Positions 34,519 to 44,049 of a stretch of DNA of 64,000 bases are shown here, piece by piece. Both the position numbers and the translations under genes were made by a program. Source of the stretch: Bacillota bacterium (GTDB taxonomy: Bacteria > Bacillota > Clostridia > Oscillospirales > Ruminococcaceae); contig JAEZDD010000003.1 of NCBI GenBank assembly GCA_023429785.1, positions 62,001 to 126,000 on the forward strand. Reading direction: 5' to 3'. The notes under the pieces are model-generated. The model saw only the letters and a list, made by a program, of their open reading frames with translations. It was not told the origin of the DNA and ran no database searches. The first letter of the stretch is position 1, and each line of letters opens with the position of its first letter.

Positions 34519-34617
34519 TAATGTTACCTTTCCTTTCTGCCAAATTGGAAACTTTGTGACGTTTTTGGCTTGCCAAAATTTCGGCTATTAAGACCGAAAA
34601 GGCACAAACTTTCCCCT
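34519..34617 (-). repeat. dispersed leader repeat, copy C (upstream of murG)
   Basis: Third copy of the element. It keeps the TTTCGG/CCGAAA hairpin, the TTTTGGC/GCCAAAA hairpin, the GTCACAA loop and AGAAAGGA, but has lost the distal TTGAAAGAT hairpin. It fills almost the full gap between the ftsW stop (34622) and the murG start. Confidence 0.85.
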
Positions 34618-34621
34618 CACT

Positions 34622-35890
34622 TTATTCTTCCATAATAGAATGTCGCGATATATTCAGGATTATTCCCATCTGCGCGAGCTGCATAGCCAGTGCCGTTCCG
34701 CCATAGCTGAAGAACGGGAGACTTATCCCCGTATTTGGGATTGTATTCGTAACAACAGCGATATTTAAAAGCGCTTGAATCCCAATCTGAACGGTCAGCC
34801 CGACAGCAAGCATCATCCCGAATTTGTCCGGCGATTTTGAAGCTATATAAAACCCTCTGAATATAAACAGACAGAAAAGAACAATAACCAATAATGCACC
34901 GATTAGCCCAAGCTCCTCGCAAACTATTGCGAAAACAAAGTCGTTCTTTGACTCTGGGAGATATAAAAACTTTTGTCTTGATTCGCCGAAGCCCATCCCG
35001 AATAGCCCGCCTGAGCCTATTGCTATTAACGACTGACAGGTCTGCCATGTGTTTTTGCTGACATCGGCGAAGGGGTCCATCCACGACTGAATTCTGACTG
35101 TGAAATAGCTGAAGCCCTCTGACATGATTTTATATAAAACAACTGAAATAAGTCCCCCGACTGCGAGAAGCGCTGTCCCGATGAGGTATTTTAAATTAGC
35201 CCCGCCGACAAATATCATTACCAGCCCGATGGCACATATTAAAATCGTCCCCGACAGATGAGGCTGAATCATCATTAGTGCGGCTATGACCCCTAAAACT
35301 ATGAAAAAAGGCAAAATACCGTATTTGAATTTTTTCATTCTTTTATAATTTATAGATATGAGATACGCAAAAAGAATTACCACTCCGAATTTCATGACCT
35401 CGGAGGGCTGAAATTCAAGCGGGCCAAACCTTAGCCAGCGTCTTGCCCCGTTATGTATTGTTCCAAAAAATGATGTGAAGGCTAGCATCCCGAGTGAGCC
35501 AATGAAAATAAAAAGCACTAGCTTTAGATTTTTAAAAATACGGTAGTCAATAAACGATAATATAAACATAAACACAAAGCCAACCGCCGCTATTCCCATC
35601 TGCTTCTTAACATATATGTAGCCGTCACCGCTTTCCGTCAGCCCCCAGTAATAGCTAGCCGAGAACATCATGACTGTCCCGATAACCATCAGCACTAGAA
35701 TTATCAGAAAAAACGGCTTGTCAAATTCACCTTTTTTAATCTTTAGAGTTGAGTTGGTTTTATTTTGACTTCCTTGTTCATTTAGTTTGCTTGTTCGAGC
35801 TAAATCAGTTTTAACTCTTTCGCCGCTTGATGAAAAACGATTTGAATTATTTGTATATCCAGCATCGTTTCTGTTCCTGTTTTTTGTCAA
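34622..35890 (-). CDS. ftsW: septal peptidoglycan polymerase FtsW (SEDS family)
   Basis: About 422 aa; a cytoplasmic charged tail of about 65 residues, then ten membrane segments of the SEDS fold. Signatures: RFGPLEFQPSEVMKFG, WQTCQSLIAIGSGGLFGMGFG and the closing FFSYGGTALAMQLAQMGI. It polymerises glycan strands from lipid II with FtsI. The frame is open back to 35974 inside mraY. The TTG at 35890, with AGGGGGG 6-7 nt upstream, is a clear start and removes that overlap. In a spore former it could also be SpoVE. Confidence 0.93.
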   Translation of the reverse strand: MTKNRNRNDAGYTNNSNRFSSSGERVKTDLARTSKLNEQGSQNKTNSTLKIKKGEFDKPFFLIILVLMVIGTVMMFSASYYWGLTESGDGYIYVKKQMGIAAVGFVFMFILSFIDYRIFKNLKLVLFIFIGSLGMLAFTSFFGTIHNGARRWLRFGPLEFQPSEVMKFGVVILFAYLISINYKRMKKFKYGILPFFIVLGVIAALMMIQPHLSGTILICAIGLVMIFVGGANLKYLIGTALLAVGGLISVVLYKIMSEGFSYFTVRIQSWMDPFADVSKNTWQTCQSLIAIGSGGLFGMGFGESRQKFLYLPESKNDFVFAIVCEELGLIGALLVIVLFCLFIFRGFYIASKSPDKFGMMLAVGLTVQIGIQALLNIAVVTNTIPNTGISLPFFSYGGTALAMQLAQMGIILNISRHSIMEE

Positions 35891-35909
35891 AATAAGCCCC
35901 CCTAGATAT

Positions 35910-36944
35910 TTATCCAACCGATATTGTATTCGATAAAAGCTGATAAACATAACCGACTGACAATGCCCCCGCAATAAAAGTAACTAATGAAAAAACGATA
36001 ACAATTTTATATTCACCCCAGCCGGACATTTCAAAATGATGATGAATAGGACTCATTTTGAATATCCTTTTCCCTGTTGTTTTAAAAGAAATTACCTGAA
36101 GGATTACTGAAAGAGCCTCAGCGACATAGATTATCCCGACAAAAACAATGAGTATCTGATAGCCTGTTGCAAAGCCGATTGCAACAACTGAGCCGCCTAA
36201 AAACATTGAGCCTGTATCGCCCATGAATACTTTCGCCGGATTAAGATTCCAAAGCAAAAAGCCAAGACAGCCTCCGGCAACTGCAATCGCATAAATTCCG
36301 TATTCCCATTTTTGCATAAGAATAAGTATCATTAAAAATGCAAGTGCCGCAACCAATGTGACTGAACCGCACAAGCCGTCAACACCGTCAGTTAAATTCA
36401 CCGAATTAACGATAAAAATAATGAACGCTATCATTAATGGATAATATAAAATCCCGAAATTAACATTCCCTATGAATGGGAAGTAAATTGAGGTTGAGGT
36501 TTCACCCAATAAATATAAAGCAAGTAAAAACCCGCCGGAAATCAGTATCTGGAAAATGATTTTTTGCATTGCTTTAAGTCCTAGATTTCTTTTTTTCACA
36601 ACCTTGATATAATCATCAAGAAAGCCAACTCCCATGAAAAGCAATGCCATTAAAAAGCCGGAAAACAGCTTTAAGCCGGCATTATCAACGCCGACAGGGG
36701 TTGCATTCCCGCTATATGTCCTTAAAAATACAAAGCCCACAACCGTTGCAACAAGTATCCCAAATATGAACATAAACCCGCCCATTGTCGGTGTCCCCTG
36801 TTTGTTTTTATGCCACTTCGGCCCTATTTCCAGAATTGTTTGACCCGCCTTGACCTTTCTCAAATATGGAATGAGAAAAAGACCGCTTATTGCCGTTATT
36901 CCAAAAGCAATTAATGATACAATAATATTAATCCAGAATGGCAT
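35910..36944 (-). CDS. mraY: phospho-N-acetylmuramoyl-pentapeptide-transferase
   Basis: 344-aa polytopic enzyme making lipid I from UDP-MurNAc-pentapeptide and undecaprenyl phosphate. Blocks: KQGTPTMGG, the DD pair in VGFLDDYIKV, NSVNLTDGVDGL, FMGDTGSMFLGG and SPIHHHFEMSGW. About ten membrane segments. It lies between murF and ftsW; murD, which normally follows mraY, is absent. Confidence 0.98.
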   Translation of the reverse strand: MPFWINIIVSLIAFGITAISGLFLIPYLRKVKAGQTILEIGPKWHKNKQGTPTMGGFMFIFGILVATVVGFVFLRTYSGNATPVGVDNAGLKLFSGFLMALLFMGVGFLDDYIKVVKKRNLGLKAMQKIIFQILISGGFLLALYLLGETSTSIYFPFIGNVNFGILYYPLMIAFIIFIVNSVNLTDGVDGLCGSVTLVAALAFLMILILMQKWEYGIYAIAVAGGCLGFLLWNLNPAKVFMGDTGSMFLGGSVVAIGFATGYQILIVFVGIIYVAEALSVILQVISFKTTGKRIFKMSPIHHHFEMSGWGEYKIVIVFSLVTFIAGALSVGYVYQLLSNTISVG

Positions 36945-36978
36945 GGTGTCAGCTCCTTAAATTATTTACTTCTTTAAT

Positions 36979-38340
36979 TTAGCTATATAAATCATTGATG
37001 ACTTCCTCAAGCTTCATGCCTCGACTCGCCTTAAAAAGTATCAAGTCATTTTTCTTAATATTGTTCTTCAAATATTTAATCAGCTCAGGCTTTTTTTCAA
37101 AAAAGATGCTGTTTTTCATTCCCGAATTTTCTGCCTTTTCTTTAATGTATCGTGAATTATTGCCGTAGCATATTAAAATATCCGCTTTTGATTTTGAAAC
37201 ATCCATGCCAACGCCCTCATGAAGCTGTTTTGTCATCACTCCCAGCTCAAGCATATCCCCAAGTACGGCAATCCTTCTTCCGCCCGGAAGCGGGGAAAGC
37301 TCGGACAGTACAGCCAGCGATGCTCTCATTGAATCGGGGCTGGCGTTATAGCAGTCGATGATTATTGTCTGCTCACCTTTTCTGACAACGCTCTGACGAA
37401 GACCGTCGGGGACAAATTCAGCTATTGCCTCAACCATTTTTGACGGCTCTATTTCCGAAATCATACCGACACAAAAAGCGGCGAGCGCATTTTGAACATT
37501 GTGAAGCCCGATACAGTTAAGCTTCGCTGAAATAGTTTTCCCCCAGAAATTTATATCAAATTCTGTTGCTTTTTCGACTGTTTTAATGTTTGTAGCCCTG
37601 ACGTCAACATCAGTGTTGTTAATTCCATAATATATAATTTCACGGTTCAGCTCATTTTTTAGATTTGAGAGCATATCATCGTCGCCGTTTAATATCAGAG
37701 GGGCTTCGCCCGTAATTCCATCAAGAATTTCGAGCTTCGCTTTCAAAATGCCCTCTCTTGAGCCAAGATTTTGTATATGTGAATAGCCTATGTTTGTTAT
37801 TATCGCCATGGATGGACGCGCTGTCTGAGAAAGCCTTGATATCTCGCCGAAATTTGACATTCCCATTTCAATTACCGCGGCTTCATGCTCTGAGGTCAGA
37901 TTCAGCAAGGTCATAGGCAAGCCAATCTCGTTATTCAGGTTCCCTGATGTTTTTAAGGTGCAAAACTTACTTGAAAGCACGAGTGCAACCATTTCTTTTG
38001 TTGTGGTCTTTCCGACGCTCCCGGTTATACCAACCAGAATCGGATTAAATCTGCTTCTATAATAACCGGCAAGGTCAAGGAGCGCTTTTGAAGTGCTGTC
38101 AACTATTATACATTTAACTCCCTCAACAGGTCTTTCGGTAACAACCGCAACAGCACCAAGCTCGCTGGCTTTTTTAACAAAATCATGTCCGTCAAAGTTC
38201 TCACCCTTTAGCGCAATGAAAATACAGCCCTGTGTGATTTTTCGTGTATCCGTTGACACAGCAGTAACAACCTCTGTACTCGGATAACCATAGCTCCCGT
38301 TCACAGCTTTTATTATTTCATATATAGTTAACTCTTCCAT
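36979..38340 (-). CDS. murF: UDP-MurNAc-tripeptide--D-Ala-D-Ala ligase
   Basis: 453-aa Mur ligase. The N-terminal substrate domain contains STDTRKITQGCIFIALKGENFDGH. The ATP-binding P-loop is GSVGKTTTKEM (about 111-121). Later come MGMSNFGEISRL, NALAAFCVGM and DCYNASPDSM. Joins D-Ala-D-Ala to the UDP-MurNAc tripeptide. It follows murE by 33 bp. A dcw cluster containing murF is common in Clostridia and proteobacteria but not in B. subtilis. Confidence 0.97.
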   Translation of the reverse strand: MEELTIYEIIKAVNGSYGYPSTEVVTAVSTDTRKITQGCIFIALKGENFDGHDFVKKASELGAVAVVTERPVEGVKCIIVDSTSKALLDLAGYYRSRFNPILVGITGSVGKTTTKEMVALVLSSKFCTLKTSGNLNNEIGLPMTLLNLTSEHEAAVIEMGMSNFGEISRLSQTARPSMAIITNIGYSHIQNLGSREGILKAKLEILDGITGEAPLILNGDDDMLSNLKNELNREIIYYGINNTDVDVRATNIKTVEKATEFDINFWGKTISAKLNCIGLHNVQNALAAFCVGMISEIEPSKMVEAIAEFVPDGLRQSVVRKGEQTIIIDCYNASPDSMRASLAVLSELSPLPGGRRIAVLGDMLELGVMTKQLHEGVGMDVSKSKADILICYGNNSRYIKEKAENSGMKNSIFFEKKPELIKYLKNNIKKNDLILFKASRGMKLEEVINDLYS

Positions 38341-38373
38341 ATAAGCTCCAATCCTATGGCATTATGCTTTCCC

Positions 38374-39813
38374 TCAGCATCCATTCAGTTTCCTCAGCGC
38401 CTCTGCAACAACTTCTCTTTCGTCGAAATGAATTTTCACGTCATTTGCGAGAACCTGATAATCCTCGTGACCTTTCCCCGCCAGTAAAATTATATCACCT
38501 TTTTGTGCATTTTCAACTGCATAAAAAATGGCATTTTTTCTGTCAGATATTTCAATGTAAGGAGTATCAGTTCCTTCAAGCCCGACAATAATATCCTTTA
38601 TGATTTCATCTGGGTCTTCGTTCCTTGGGTTATCAGATGTTACAATCAGAAAATCGGCGTATTTTGCTGCCGCTTTCGCCATCAGCGGACGTTTTTTCTT
38701 ATCCCTGTTACCACCACAGCCGAAAAGACATATTAATCTTCCCTCTGTGAAGCCTTTTATGTTAGGCAAAATGTTTTCAAGAGCGTCGGGTGTATGAGCA
38801 TAGTCGCACATGACCGTGAAATTTCGACCTGTTGGGATAATCTCCGCTCTTCCCTTAACACCAGTGCAGTGGGCAATTGCATCAATCACCTTGTTCGGCG
38901 ACAAGCCTAGCCTTTCGCAGCAGGCAATAACCGAGGTTACATTTGAAACATTAAAATAGCCCGGCATTGAAAACTCAACAAAGTATGTTTTTGTCCCGTC
39001 TGAAAACCAGAAGGTGCTTCCCGTTGCTGATAGCTTAATACAATCAGCATAGTAATCTCCGCAGTATTCAATGCTGTATGAATACTTCTGACAGGATATT
39101 TCTGAAAAATATCTTCGCCCAGCCTCGTCGTCAGCATTGATTATTGCAAAATCACATATGTCAAATATCTTTTTCTTCGCCTGATAATAATTTTCCATAG
39201 TTCCATGAACGTCAAGATGGTCTTGAGTTAAATTCGTGAAAATCGCAGCTGAAAAGTGAATCGGGCCTATTCTGTGTTGCTCAAGTGCCTGAGAGGAAAC
39301 CTCCATCACCACATATTCACAGCCCTCATTAACCATCTGATTGAGCAATTCAAATAAATCATAAGGCTCGGGGGTTGTTCTTTCTGTATGAAGAATTTTA
39401 TCACCGATTTCATTCTGACTTGTGCCGATTAAGCCGACCTTATATCCGCAGGAGGTCAAAACCTGTTTCATTACTGTTGTTATTGTTGTTTTCCCGTTAG
39501 TCCCCGTTGCACCGATAATTTTCAGCTTTTTATCGGGGCGGTCAAACCAGTTCGAGCATATAAAAGGGTATGCCTTCCTTGTGTTTTCTAAAATAATCTG
39601 CTTTTCTAAGCCTAAATCCTTTTCACATACGACAGCAACAGCACCCTTTTCAAGCATTTGCTCCGCCACATCGTGTCCGTCAAAGTTCAAGCCCTTGATA
39701 CAGATAAATAAACTCCCCTCTTCAACCTTTCGCGAATCAGAGGTTATTGATTTTATTTCTATGTCTGTCAGCTTTGTTAAAGCCAACCCGTGTAATAATG
39801 TATGAAGCTTCAT
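38374..39813 (-). CDS. murE: UDP-MurNAc-L-Ala-D-Glu--meso-diaminopimelate ligase
   Basis: 479-aa Mur ligase. P-loop GATGTNGKTTITTVMK (about 106-121), VMEVSSQALEQHRIG, and DYAHTPDALENIL. The specificity loop reads SDNPRNEDP; DNPR is characteristic of meso-DAP-adding enzymes (lysine-adding MurE have DNPA-like loops), so the wall is predicted to be meso-DAP type. It sits between ftsI and murF. Confidence 0.97.
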   Translation of the reverse strand: MKLHTLLHGLALTKLTDIEIKSITSDSRKVEEGSLFICIKGLNFDGHDVAEQMLEKGAVAVVCEKDLGLEKQIILENTRKAYPFICSNWFDRPDKKLKIIGATGTNGKTTITTVMKQVLTSCGYKVGLIGTSQNEIGDKILHTERTTPEPYDLFELLNQMVNEGCEYVVMEVSSQALEQHRIGPIHFSAAIFTNLTQDHLDVHGTMENYYQAKKKIFDICDFAIINADDEAGRRYFSEISCQKYSYSIEYCGDYYADCIKLSATGSTFWFSDGTKTYFVEFSMPGYFNVSNVTSVIACCERLGLSPNKVIDAIAHCTGVKGRAEIIPTGRNFTVMCDYAHTPDALENILPNIKGFTEGRLICLFGCGGNRDKKKRPLMAKAAAKYADFLIVTSDNPRNEDPDEIIKDIIVGLEGTDTPYIEISDRKNAIFYAVENAQKGDIILLAGKGHEDYQVLANDVKIHFDEREVVAEALRKLNGC

Positions 39814-39836
39814 TTCAAAGCCTCCAATCTGAATTA

Positions 39837-42056
39837 TTAGCCTGTTTCGTCATTTGCCAAAAAGGTTACTTCAATTACCTCGCCCTTCGGCACCTTTTGA
39901 TTTGATATATTTTGCTGGATTGCTTTTGCCCCTGCGTGATTGATGGCTCCGCCGACCGGTTTAAAGTTCAGCCCTGCATTTGTTATTGCTACGTTTGCAT
40001 CCTGAAGGCTCATGTTTATGACATTCGGGACCTGAACCATCGTTTCCGCTACATCCTCGGTATATAAGTATATTGTTCCGTTTCTCGGCATAGTGCTTCC
40101 GGCTGAGGGAACCTGCTTGACTATTGTTGTTCCGTTTCCGACCGGTCTGACTGTGATACTCATATTTGAAAAAGTAACGGACGCATTGTTCAGCGGCTGA
40201 CCTTTTACGTTCGGAACGGTTACTGCCATTTTAGCATATTCTTCATCGGTGTATTCAGGGAAGTATCCGAGATATGGCAAAGCTTCTTTAAATACACTTG
40301 AAACCACCGGCGCTGAAACAGCACTTCCGTAATATTGTCCGGCTGTTGGCTCGTCAACCATTACGAGCATGATAATTTCCGGGTCGTTAGCCGGCGCGAA
40401 GCCGACATAAGACGAAACATAATCGTCTCTTCCCGTTATTCTGTTTTCGTCGATTTTTTGTGAGGTTCCCGATTTCCCCCCGATTCTGTATCCTGGAATG
40501 TATGCGTTTGAACCGCCGTTTGTTATTACTACATTTTCGAGGATTTTTCTCATTTCGGCTGATGTTTGCTCCGAAATAACCTGACGCTTGATTTGTGGCT
40601 CAAACTGCTTAACTATATTCCCGTTTGTGTCAACAATTTTATTCACAACATAAGGAGTTACTAGATTCCCGCCGTTTACTACCGCTGCATATGCTGTTAT
40701 CATTTCTAGCGGAGTAACCTTATTCGTCTGACCGAATGAGCTTGAGGCAAGCTCGACAGGACCCATTCCGTTAATCCCCTGATAAAGGCTTGTTGCCTCA
40801 CCGGGAAGGTCGATGCCTGTTTTTGCATTCAAGCCATAGGCGTTAAAGTACTTGCAGAATAAATCGGCGCCAAGCCTTTGACCTATCTGAACGAATACCG
40901 GGTTGCAGGAATGAGTCATCGCTTCCTGTAGATTTTGAATTCCGTGGTCCTTGTTTGACCAGCAGTGGAAAATTGTTCCCGATACATTAATCATCTTCCC
41001 GCAATTAAAAGTATCCGTCAAGGATATTTTCTTTTCCTCTAAAGCTGACGAGCCTGTTATTACCTTAAATACCGAGCCCGGGAAATAAAGCTCCGTTATC
41101 GCTTTATTCTTCCACTGCTTATCCCACGCTATTGCACGCTGCTTCTGATATTCAGCATCATTGCCTTTTAGCGTTTCAAGATATGCGGCAACGGTCGGGT
41201 CGGTTATAGCAGTTGGGTTATTTAAATCAAAGTCAGGTTCGGTCGCCATAGCCAGAATTTGTCCTGTTTTAACATTCATTATTATACCGCAGCCACGATT
41301 TCTTGCTGCGTGTGTGGTTACGGCATTTTTAAGCTCTCTTTCAAGATAATTCTGAAGAACACTGTCTATGTTCAGCACCAATGTGTCCCCGTCCTGAGCC
41401 GAAAAGCTTTGCTCATACTTATATGGCATTTCCTGCCCCTGAGCATCCTTTGCTGAAACTATCTTTCCATCTACACCTGATAGATATTCATCATAAAGCG
41501 CTTCAAGTCCATATTGGCCGTGACCTTCATATCCGGTGAACCCGATGACACTGGCGGCTATATCATTTTGAGGATAATATCTTTTTGTATCAGGGTCACA
41601 GCCCAAACACGAAAGATTGTTATCCGATATTAATTTTATTATTTTGTCAGCAATAGGCTTCTCAATCTTTCGCTCTATTATTTCATACTGACTGCTTTTC
41701 TCGGCATATGAACTTATTTTGTCCTTTTCCATTCCAAGTATTTCTGACAGGGAATTTATTATCAAGTCCTTTTTCGCTATGTCGTATTTTTTTAGCATGA
41801 CCGGGTCTATGTATACGTTATAAACCGTTGCGCTTTGAGCTAATATGTTCCCGTTTATATCTGTTATGCTTCCTCTGTTAGCATTTATCGTTCTGCTTCG
41901 AAACTGTTGCTTATTCGCCAGTGCCTGATAATCAGCACTTTTTACTATTGACACCTTAAACAAATTCACAACAATACTCACTGTGAATGCAGCAAGAATA
42001 AGTGCTACAATTACGTTAAGACGTCTTTTCATTGACGTTGACGGCATATTTGACAT
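39837..42056 (-). CDS. septal penicillin-binding protein (FtsI/SpoVD class) with PASTA domains
   Basis: 739-aa class B PBP. One N-terminal membrane helix (about 12-32), a dimerisation domain with RGSITDINGNILAQS, and a transpeptidase domain with active-site Ser in FPGSVFKV (SxxK), then SSSFGQTN and GGKSGTSQK (KSGT). Two C-terminal PASTA domains begin at VPNVKGQPL and VPNVINMSL, with the second near residue 675. It crosslinks septal peptidoglycan beside FtsW. Only one class B PBP gene is present, so division (PbpB) and spore (SpoVD) roles cannot be separated from the sequence. Confidence 0.94.
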   Translation of the reverse strand: MSNMPSTSMKRRLNVIVALILAAFTVSIVVNLFKVSIVKSADYQALANKQQFRSRTINANRGSITDINGNILAQSATVYNVYIDPVMLKKYDIAKKDLIINSLSEILGMEKDKISSYAEKSSQYEIIERKIEKPIADKIIKLISDNNLSCLGCDPDTKRYYPQNDIAASVIGFTGYEGHGQYGLEALYDEYLSGVDGKIVSAKDAQGQEMPYKYEQSFSAQDGDTLVLNIDSVLQNYLERELKNAVTTHAARNRGCGIIMNVKTGQILAMATEPDFDLNNPTAITDPTVAAYLETLKGNDAEYQKQRAIAWDKQWKNKAITELYFPGSVFKVITGSSALEEKKISLTDTFNCGKMINVSGTIFHCWSNKDHGIQNLQEAMTHSCNPVFVQIGQRLGADLFCKYFNAYGLNAKTGIDLPGEATSLYQGINGMGPVELASSSFGQTNKVTPLEMITAYAAVVNGGNLVTPYVVNKIVDTNGNIVKQFEPQIKRQVISEQTSAEMRKILENVVITNGGSNAYIPGYRIGGKSGTSQKIDENRITGRDDYVSSYVGFAPANDPEIIMLVMVDEPTAGQYYGSAVSAPVVSSVFKEALPYLGYFPEYTDEEYAKMAVTVPNVKGQPLNNASVTFSNMSITVRPVGNGTTIVKQVPSAGSTMPRNGTIYLYTEDVAETMVQVPNVINMSLQDANVAITNAGLNFKPVGGAINHAGAKAIQQNISNQKVPKGEVIEVTFLANDETG

Positions 42057-42093
42057 ATTGTTTCTCCTTTATTTTTCTCACTGATGTTATATG

Positions 42094-42167
42094 AAGAAAG
42101 CTAAGTCTAATTCCACATTCATTACAAAAAATTGCTTTTCTTGTTGTGGAGGATAGCTTAACTTTCA
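42094..42167 (-). other. long imperfect inverted repeat between ftsL and ftsI
   Basis: On the minus strand GAAAGTTAAG pairs with CTTAGCTTTC (one mismatch), and inside it CCACA pairs with TGTGG, giving an interrupted stem about 70 nt long in the 128-bp gap. No typical terminator tail follows it. Confidence 0.45.
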
Positions 42168-42184
42168 CTGTCAATATATTCTAT

Positions 42185-42658
42185 TCATCGCGCACCAATA
42201 TATTCCAAAACGCCATTAAACCAGTTTTTTATTGATACAAATACATTTTGATTATCATTATTCACAACCTGTATAACGTTGTCCTTTTGAAGCTGAATAT
42301 ACTCTATCTGAGTTTTTTCGAGCTTTTTTAGTCCAAGAACATTCTGTGCATAATCCTCAACATTTTTTATGCTTGTCTTGCTTTCTATATGTGCCTGAAG
42401 TCTGGCGTTATCACTTGTCAGAACAGACAGCTGCTTGTTGTAATCAGCTGTTTCGCTATAAACCTTATTTGTTTCAACCTTGCCGTATAAAATTGCACAA
42501 AGGAGGAATAAGGCAGCCAAGGCGGTCACAAAAGCCCTTGTCGCTGAAAGTGTTTTTGCTGCGGTATTCTTTTTTACCTGAATTTTTTTCTCCGGTTCTT
42601 GCTTTCGCACTGGCTCATAAACTGAATAATCATAAGCTAAATTATTTGGTTTTGCCAT
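42185..42658 (-). CDS. ftsL: cell division protein FtsL-like (septum formation initiator)
   Basis: 157 aa: cytoplasmic Lys/Glu-rich tail (1-38), one membrane helix (about 40-60), then an extracellular coiled coil (about 65-100, YNKQLSVLTSDNARLQAHIESK) and an FtsL/DivIC-type end (SIKNVEDYAQNVLGLKKLEKTQIEYI). Sequence conservation is low, so the name rests largely on position between rsmH and ftsI and on the topology. Confidence 0.85.
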   Translation of the reverse strand: MAKPNNLAYDYSVYEPVRKQEPEKKIQVKKNTAAKTLSATRAFVTALAALFLLCAILYGKVETNKVYSETADYNKQLSVLTSDNARLQAHIESKTSIKNVEDYAQNVLGLKKLEKTQIEYIQLQKDNVIQVVNNDNQNVFVSIKNWFNGVLEYIGAR

Positions 42659-42674
42659 ATTATCACCTCATCCT

Positions 42675-43595
42675 TTACAATTTTTCTATTACTCTTAGTT
42701 TTGCACTTCTGCTTCTCTTGTTATCCTCAAGCTCCACTTCCGATGCCTCTATAGGTTTTCGGTTAATAAGCTTCCCCAAAGGCTCTTTCCCACATATACA
42801 CTGAGGGAAGTCCGGCGGACAAATGCAACCCTTGCACCAGCCGGAAAATCTTTGCTTCACGATTCTATCCTCAAGTGAGTGAAAGGTTATTATAACCAGT
42901 CGTCCACCCTGATTCAATGCTTCAAATGCTCTGTCAAGAACCAGCGATAAATGCTCAAACTCGCTGTTCACTGCTATTCTTATCGCCTGAAAGGTTTTCT
43001 TGCATGGATTTTTCTCTCGTCTGACTTTTGCCGGAACTGAAGCTTTAATAATTTCTGCCAGCTCTAAGGTCGTTTCGATAGGCTTGATTTCTCTTTCCTT
43101 AACAATTCGTGAGGCGATGCTCCGAGCGAATTTTTCTTCACCGTATTCAAAAATTATCCTTGAAAGCTCCTCGTAGGAAAACGTGTTCACGAGGTCCTTC
43201 GCCGAAGCACCCTCCTGACTCATTCTCATATCGAGAGGCGCATCAACGTGATAGGAAAAGCCCCTGTCGCTTGTATCGAGCTGATGTGATGAAACCCCAA
43301 GGTCAAGCAGCACCCCGTCGACACCTTTAATATCAAGGCTTTTTAAAACCTCATCAATATCCGAATAGTTGCTTTGAACGACTGTTGCGTTAAAGCCCTT
43401 GAGCCTTTCAGTCGCCACAGCCACTGCTGTCGGGTCACGGTCAATTGCAATCAACCGCCCGCTTTTCAGTCTTTTTGCTATTTCTAATGAGTGTCCGGCA
43501 CCGCCGGCAGTTGCATCGACATATATTCCATCAGGATTAATGTTTAAACCATCTATACTTTCATTTAACAGCACCGAAATATGTTTAAAATCCAC
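42675..43595 (-). CDS. rsmH: 16S rRNA (cytosine(1402)-N(4))-methyltransferase
   Basis: 306-aa SAM methyltransferase (formerly MraW). Opening HISVLLNESIDGL, the SAM loop YVDATAGGAGHSLEIAKRL, LLDLGVSSHQLD, FSYHVDAPLDMRM and the IITFHSLEDRIVK block. It methylates C1402 of 16S rRNA. Second gene of the dcw cluster after mraZ, 22 bp downstream. Confidence 0.98.
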   Translation of the reverse strand: MDFKHISVLLNESIDGLNINPDGIYVDATAGGAGHSLEIAKRLKSGRLIAIDRDPTAVAVATERLKGFNATVVQSNYSDIDEVLKSLDIKGVDGVLLDLGVSSHQLDTSDRGFSYHVDAPLDMRMSQEGASAKDLVNTFSYEELSRIIFEYGEEKFARSIASRIVKEREIKPIETTLELAEIIKASVPAKVRREKNPCKKTFQAIRIAVNSEFEHLSLVLDRAFEALNQGGRLVIITFHSLEDRIVKQRFSGWCKGCICPPDFPQCICGKEPLGKLINRKPIEASEVELEDNKRSRSAKLRVIEKL

Positions 43596-43617
43596 TTAAA
43601 AAATCCTCTCTTTTAAA

Positions 43618-44049
43618 CTAGAAATCAATGCCATCCATTGCTTCTTCAAGCTTGTTCTCGGTGAAATCCTCGTTGAACTTGTCCCACTTATTTTTATCCC
43701 ATATTTCAGCACGGGTAGAAGCGCCTATTACAATAACATCCTTGTCGAGCTGTGAATATTCCCTTAGCGTCTGTGGAATTAAAATTCTCCCTTGAGCGTC
43801 GGCTTGAACTTCACAAGCACCAGCCATGAAAAATCTTTGCAATTCTCTCCCCTTTGAAAGCGGAACCTGTCTGATTTTTTCAGCAAGCTCTTCAAAGCCC
43901 TCTTTTGAATATACAAAAAGACACCCGTCAAGCCCCTTAGTAATAATGAATGCATCGCCTAGAGTTTCTCTGAGTTTCGTCGGAAAATTCATTCTTCCCT
44001 TAATATCCATATTATGAGTATATGTACCCATTAACATACCACTAGACAA
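43618..44049 (-). CDS. mraZ: transcriptional regulator MraZ
   Basis: About 143 aa with two AbrB-like swapped beta domains: MGTYTHNMDIKGRMNFPTKLRE, then QRFFMAGACEVQADAQGRILIPQTLREY. It represses its own dcw operon by binding repeats upstream. The start is uncertain. The family usually begins MxMGxYxH (ATG at 44037 or 44031), but the only good Shine-Dalgarno (AAAAAGGTGG) is 8 nt before the TTG at 44049, which I used. Two GTG codons at 44061 and 44058 fall inside that site. Confidence 0.93.
   Translation of the reverse strand: MSSGMLMGTYTHNMDIKGRMNFPTKLRETLGDAFIITKGLDGCLFVYSKEGFEELAEKIRQVPLSKGRELQRFFMAGACEVQADAQGRILIPQTLREYSQLDKDVIVIGASTRAEIWDKNKWDKFNEDFTENKLEEAMDGIDF

Noticed and set aside
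34617..35084. 155-codon second minus-strand frame inside ftsW
   Set aside because: Out-of-frame shadow; the SEDS protein in the other frame explains the sequence fully.
35891..35974. 28-codon N-terminal extension of ftsW overlapping mraY
   Set aside because: The TTG at 35890 has a strong Shine-Dalgarno, and the extension only reads through mraY codons.
42346..42804. 152-codon plus-strand frame across ftsL and rsmH
   Set aside because: Antisense shadow of two well-supported genes, with no ribosome-binding site and no recognisable domains.
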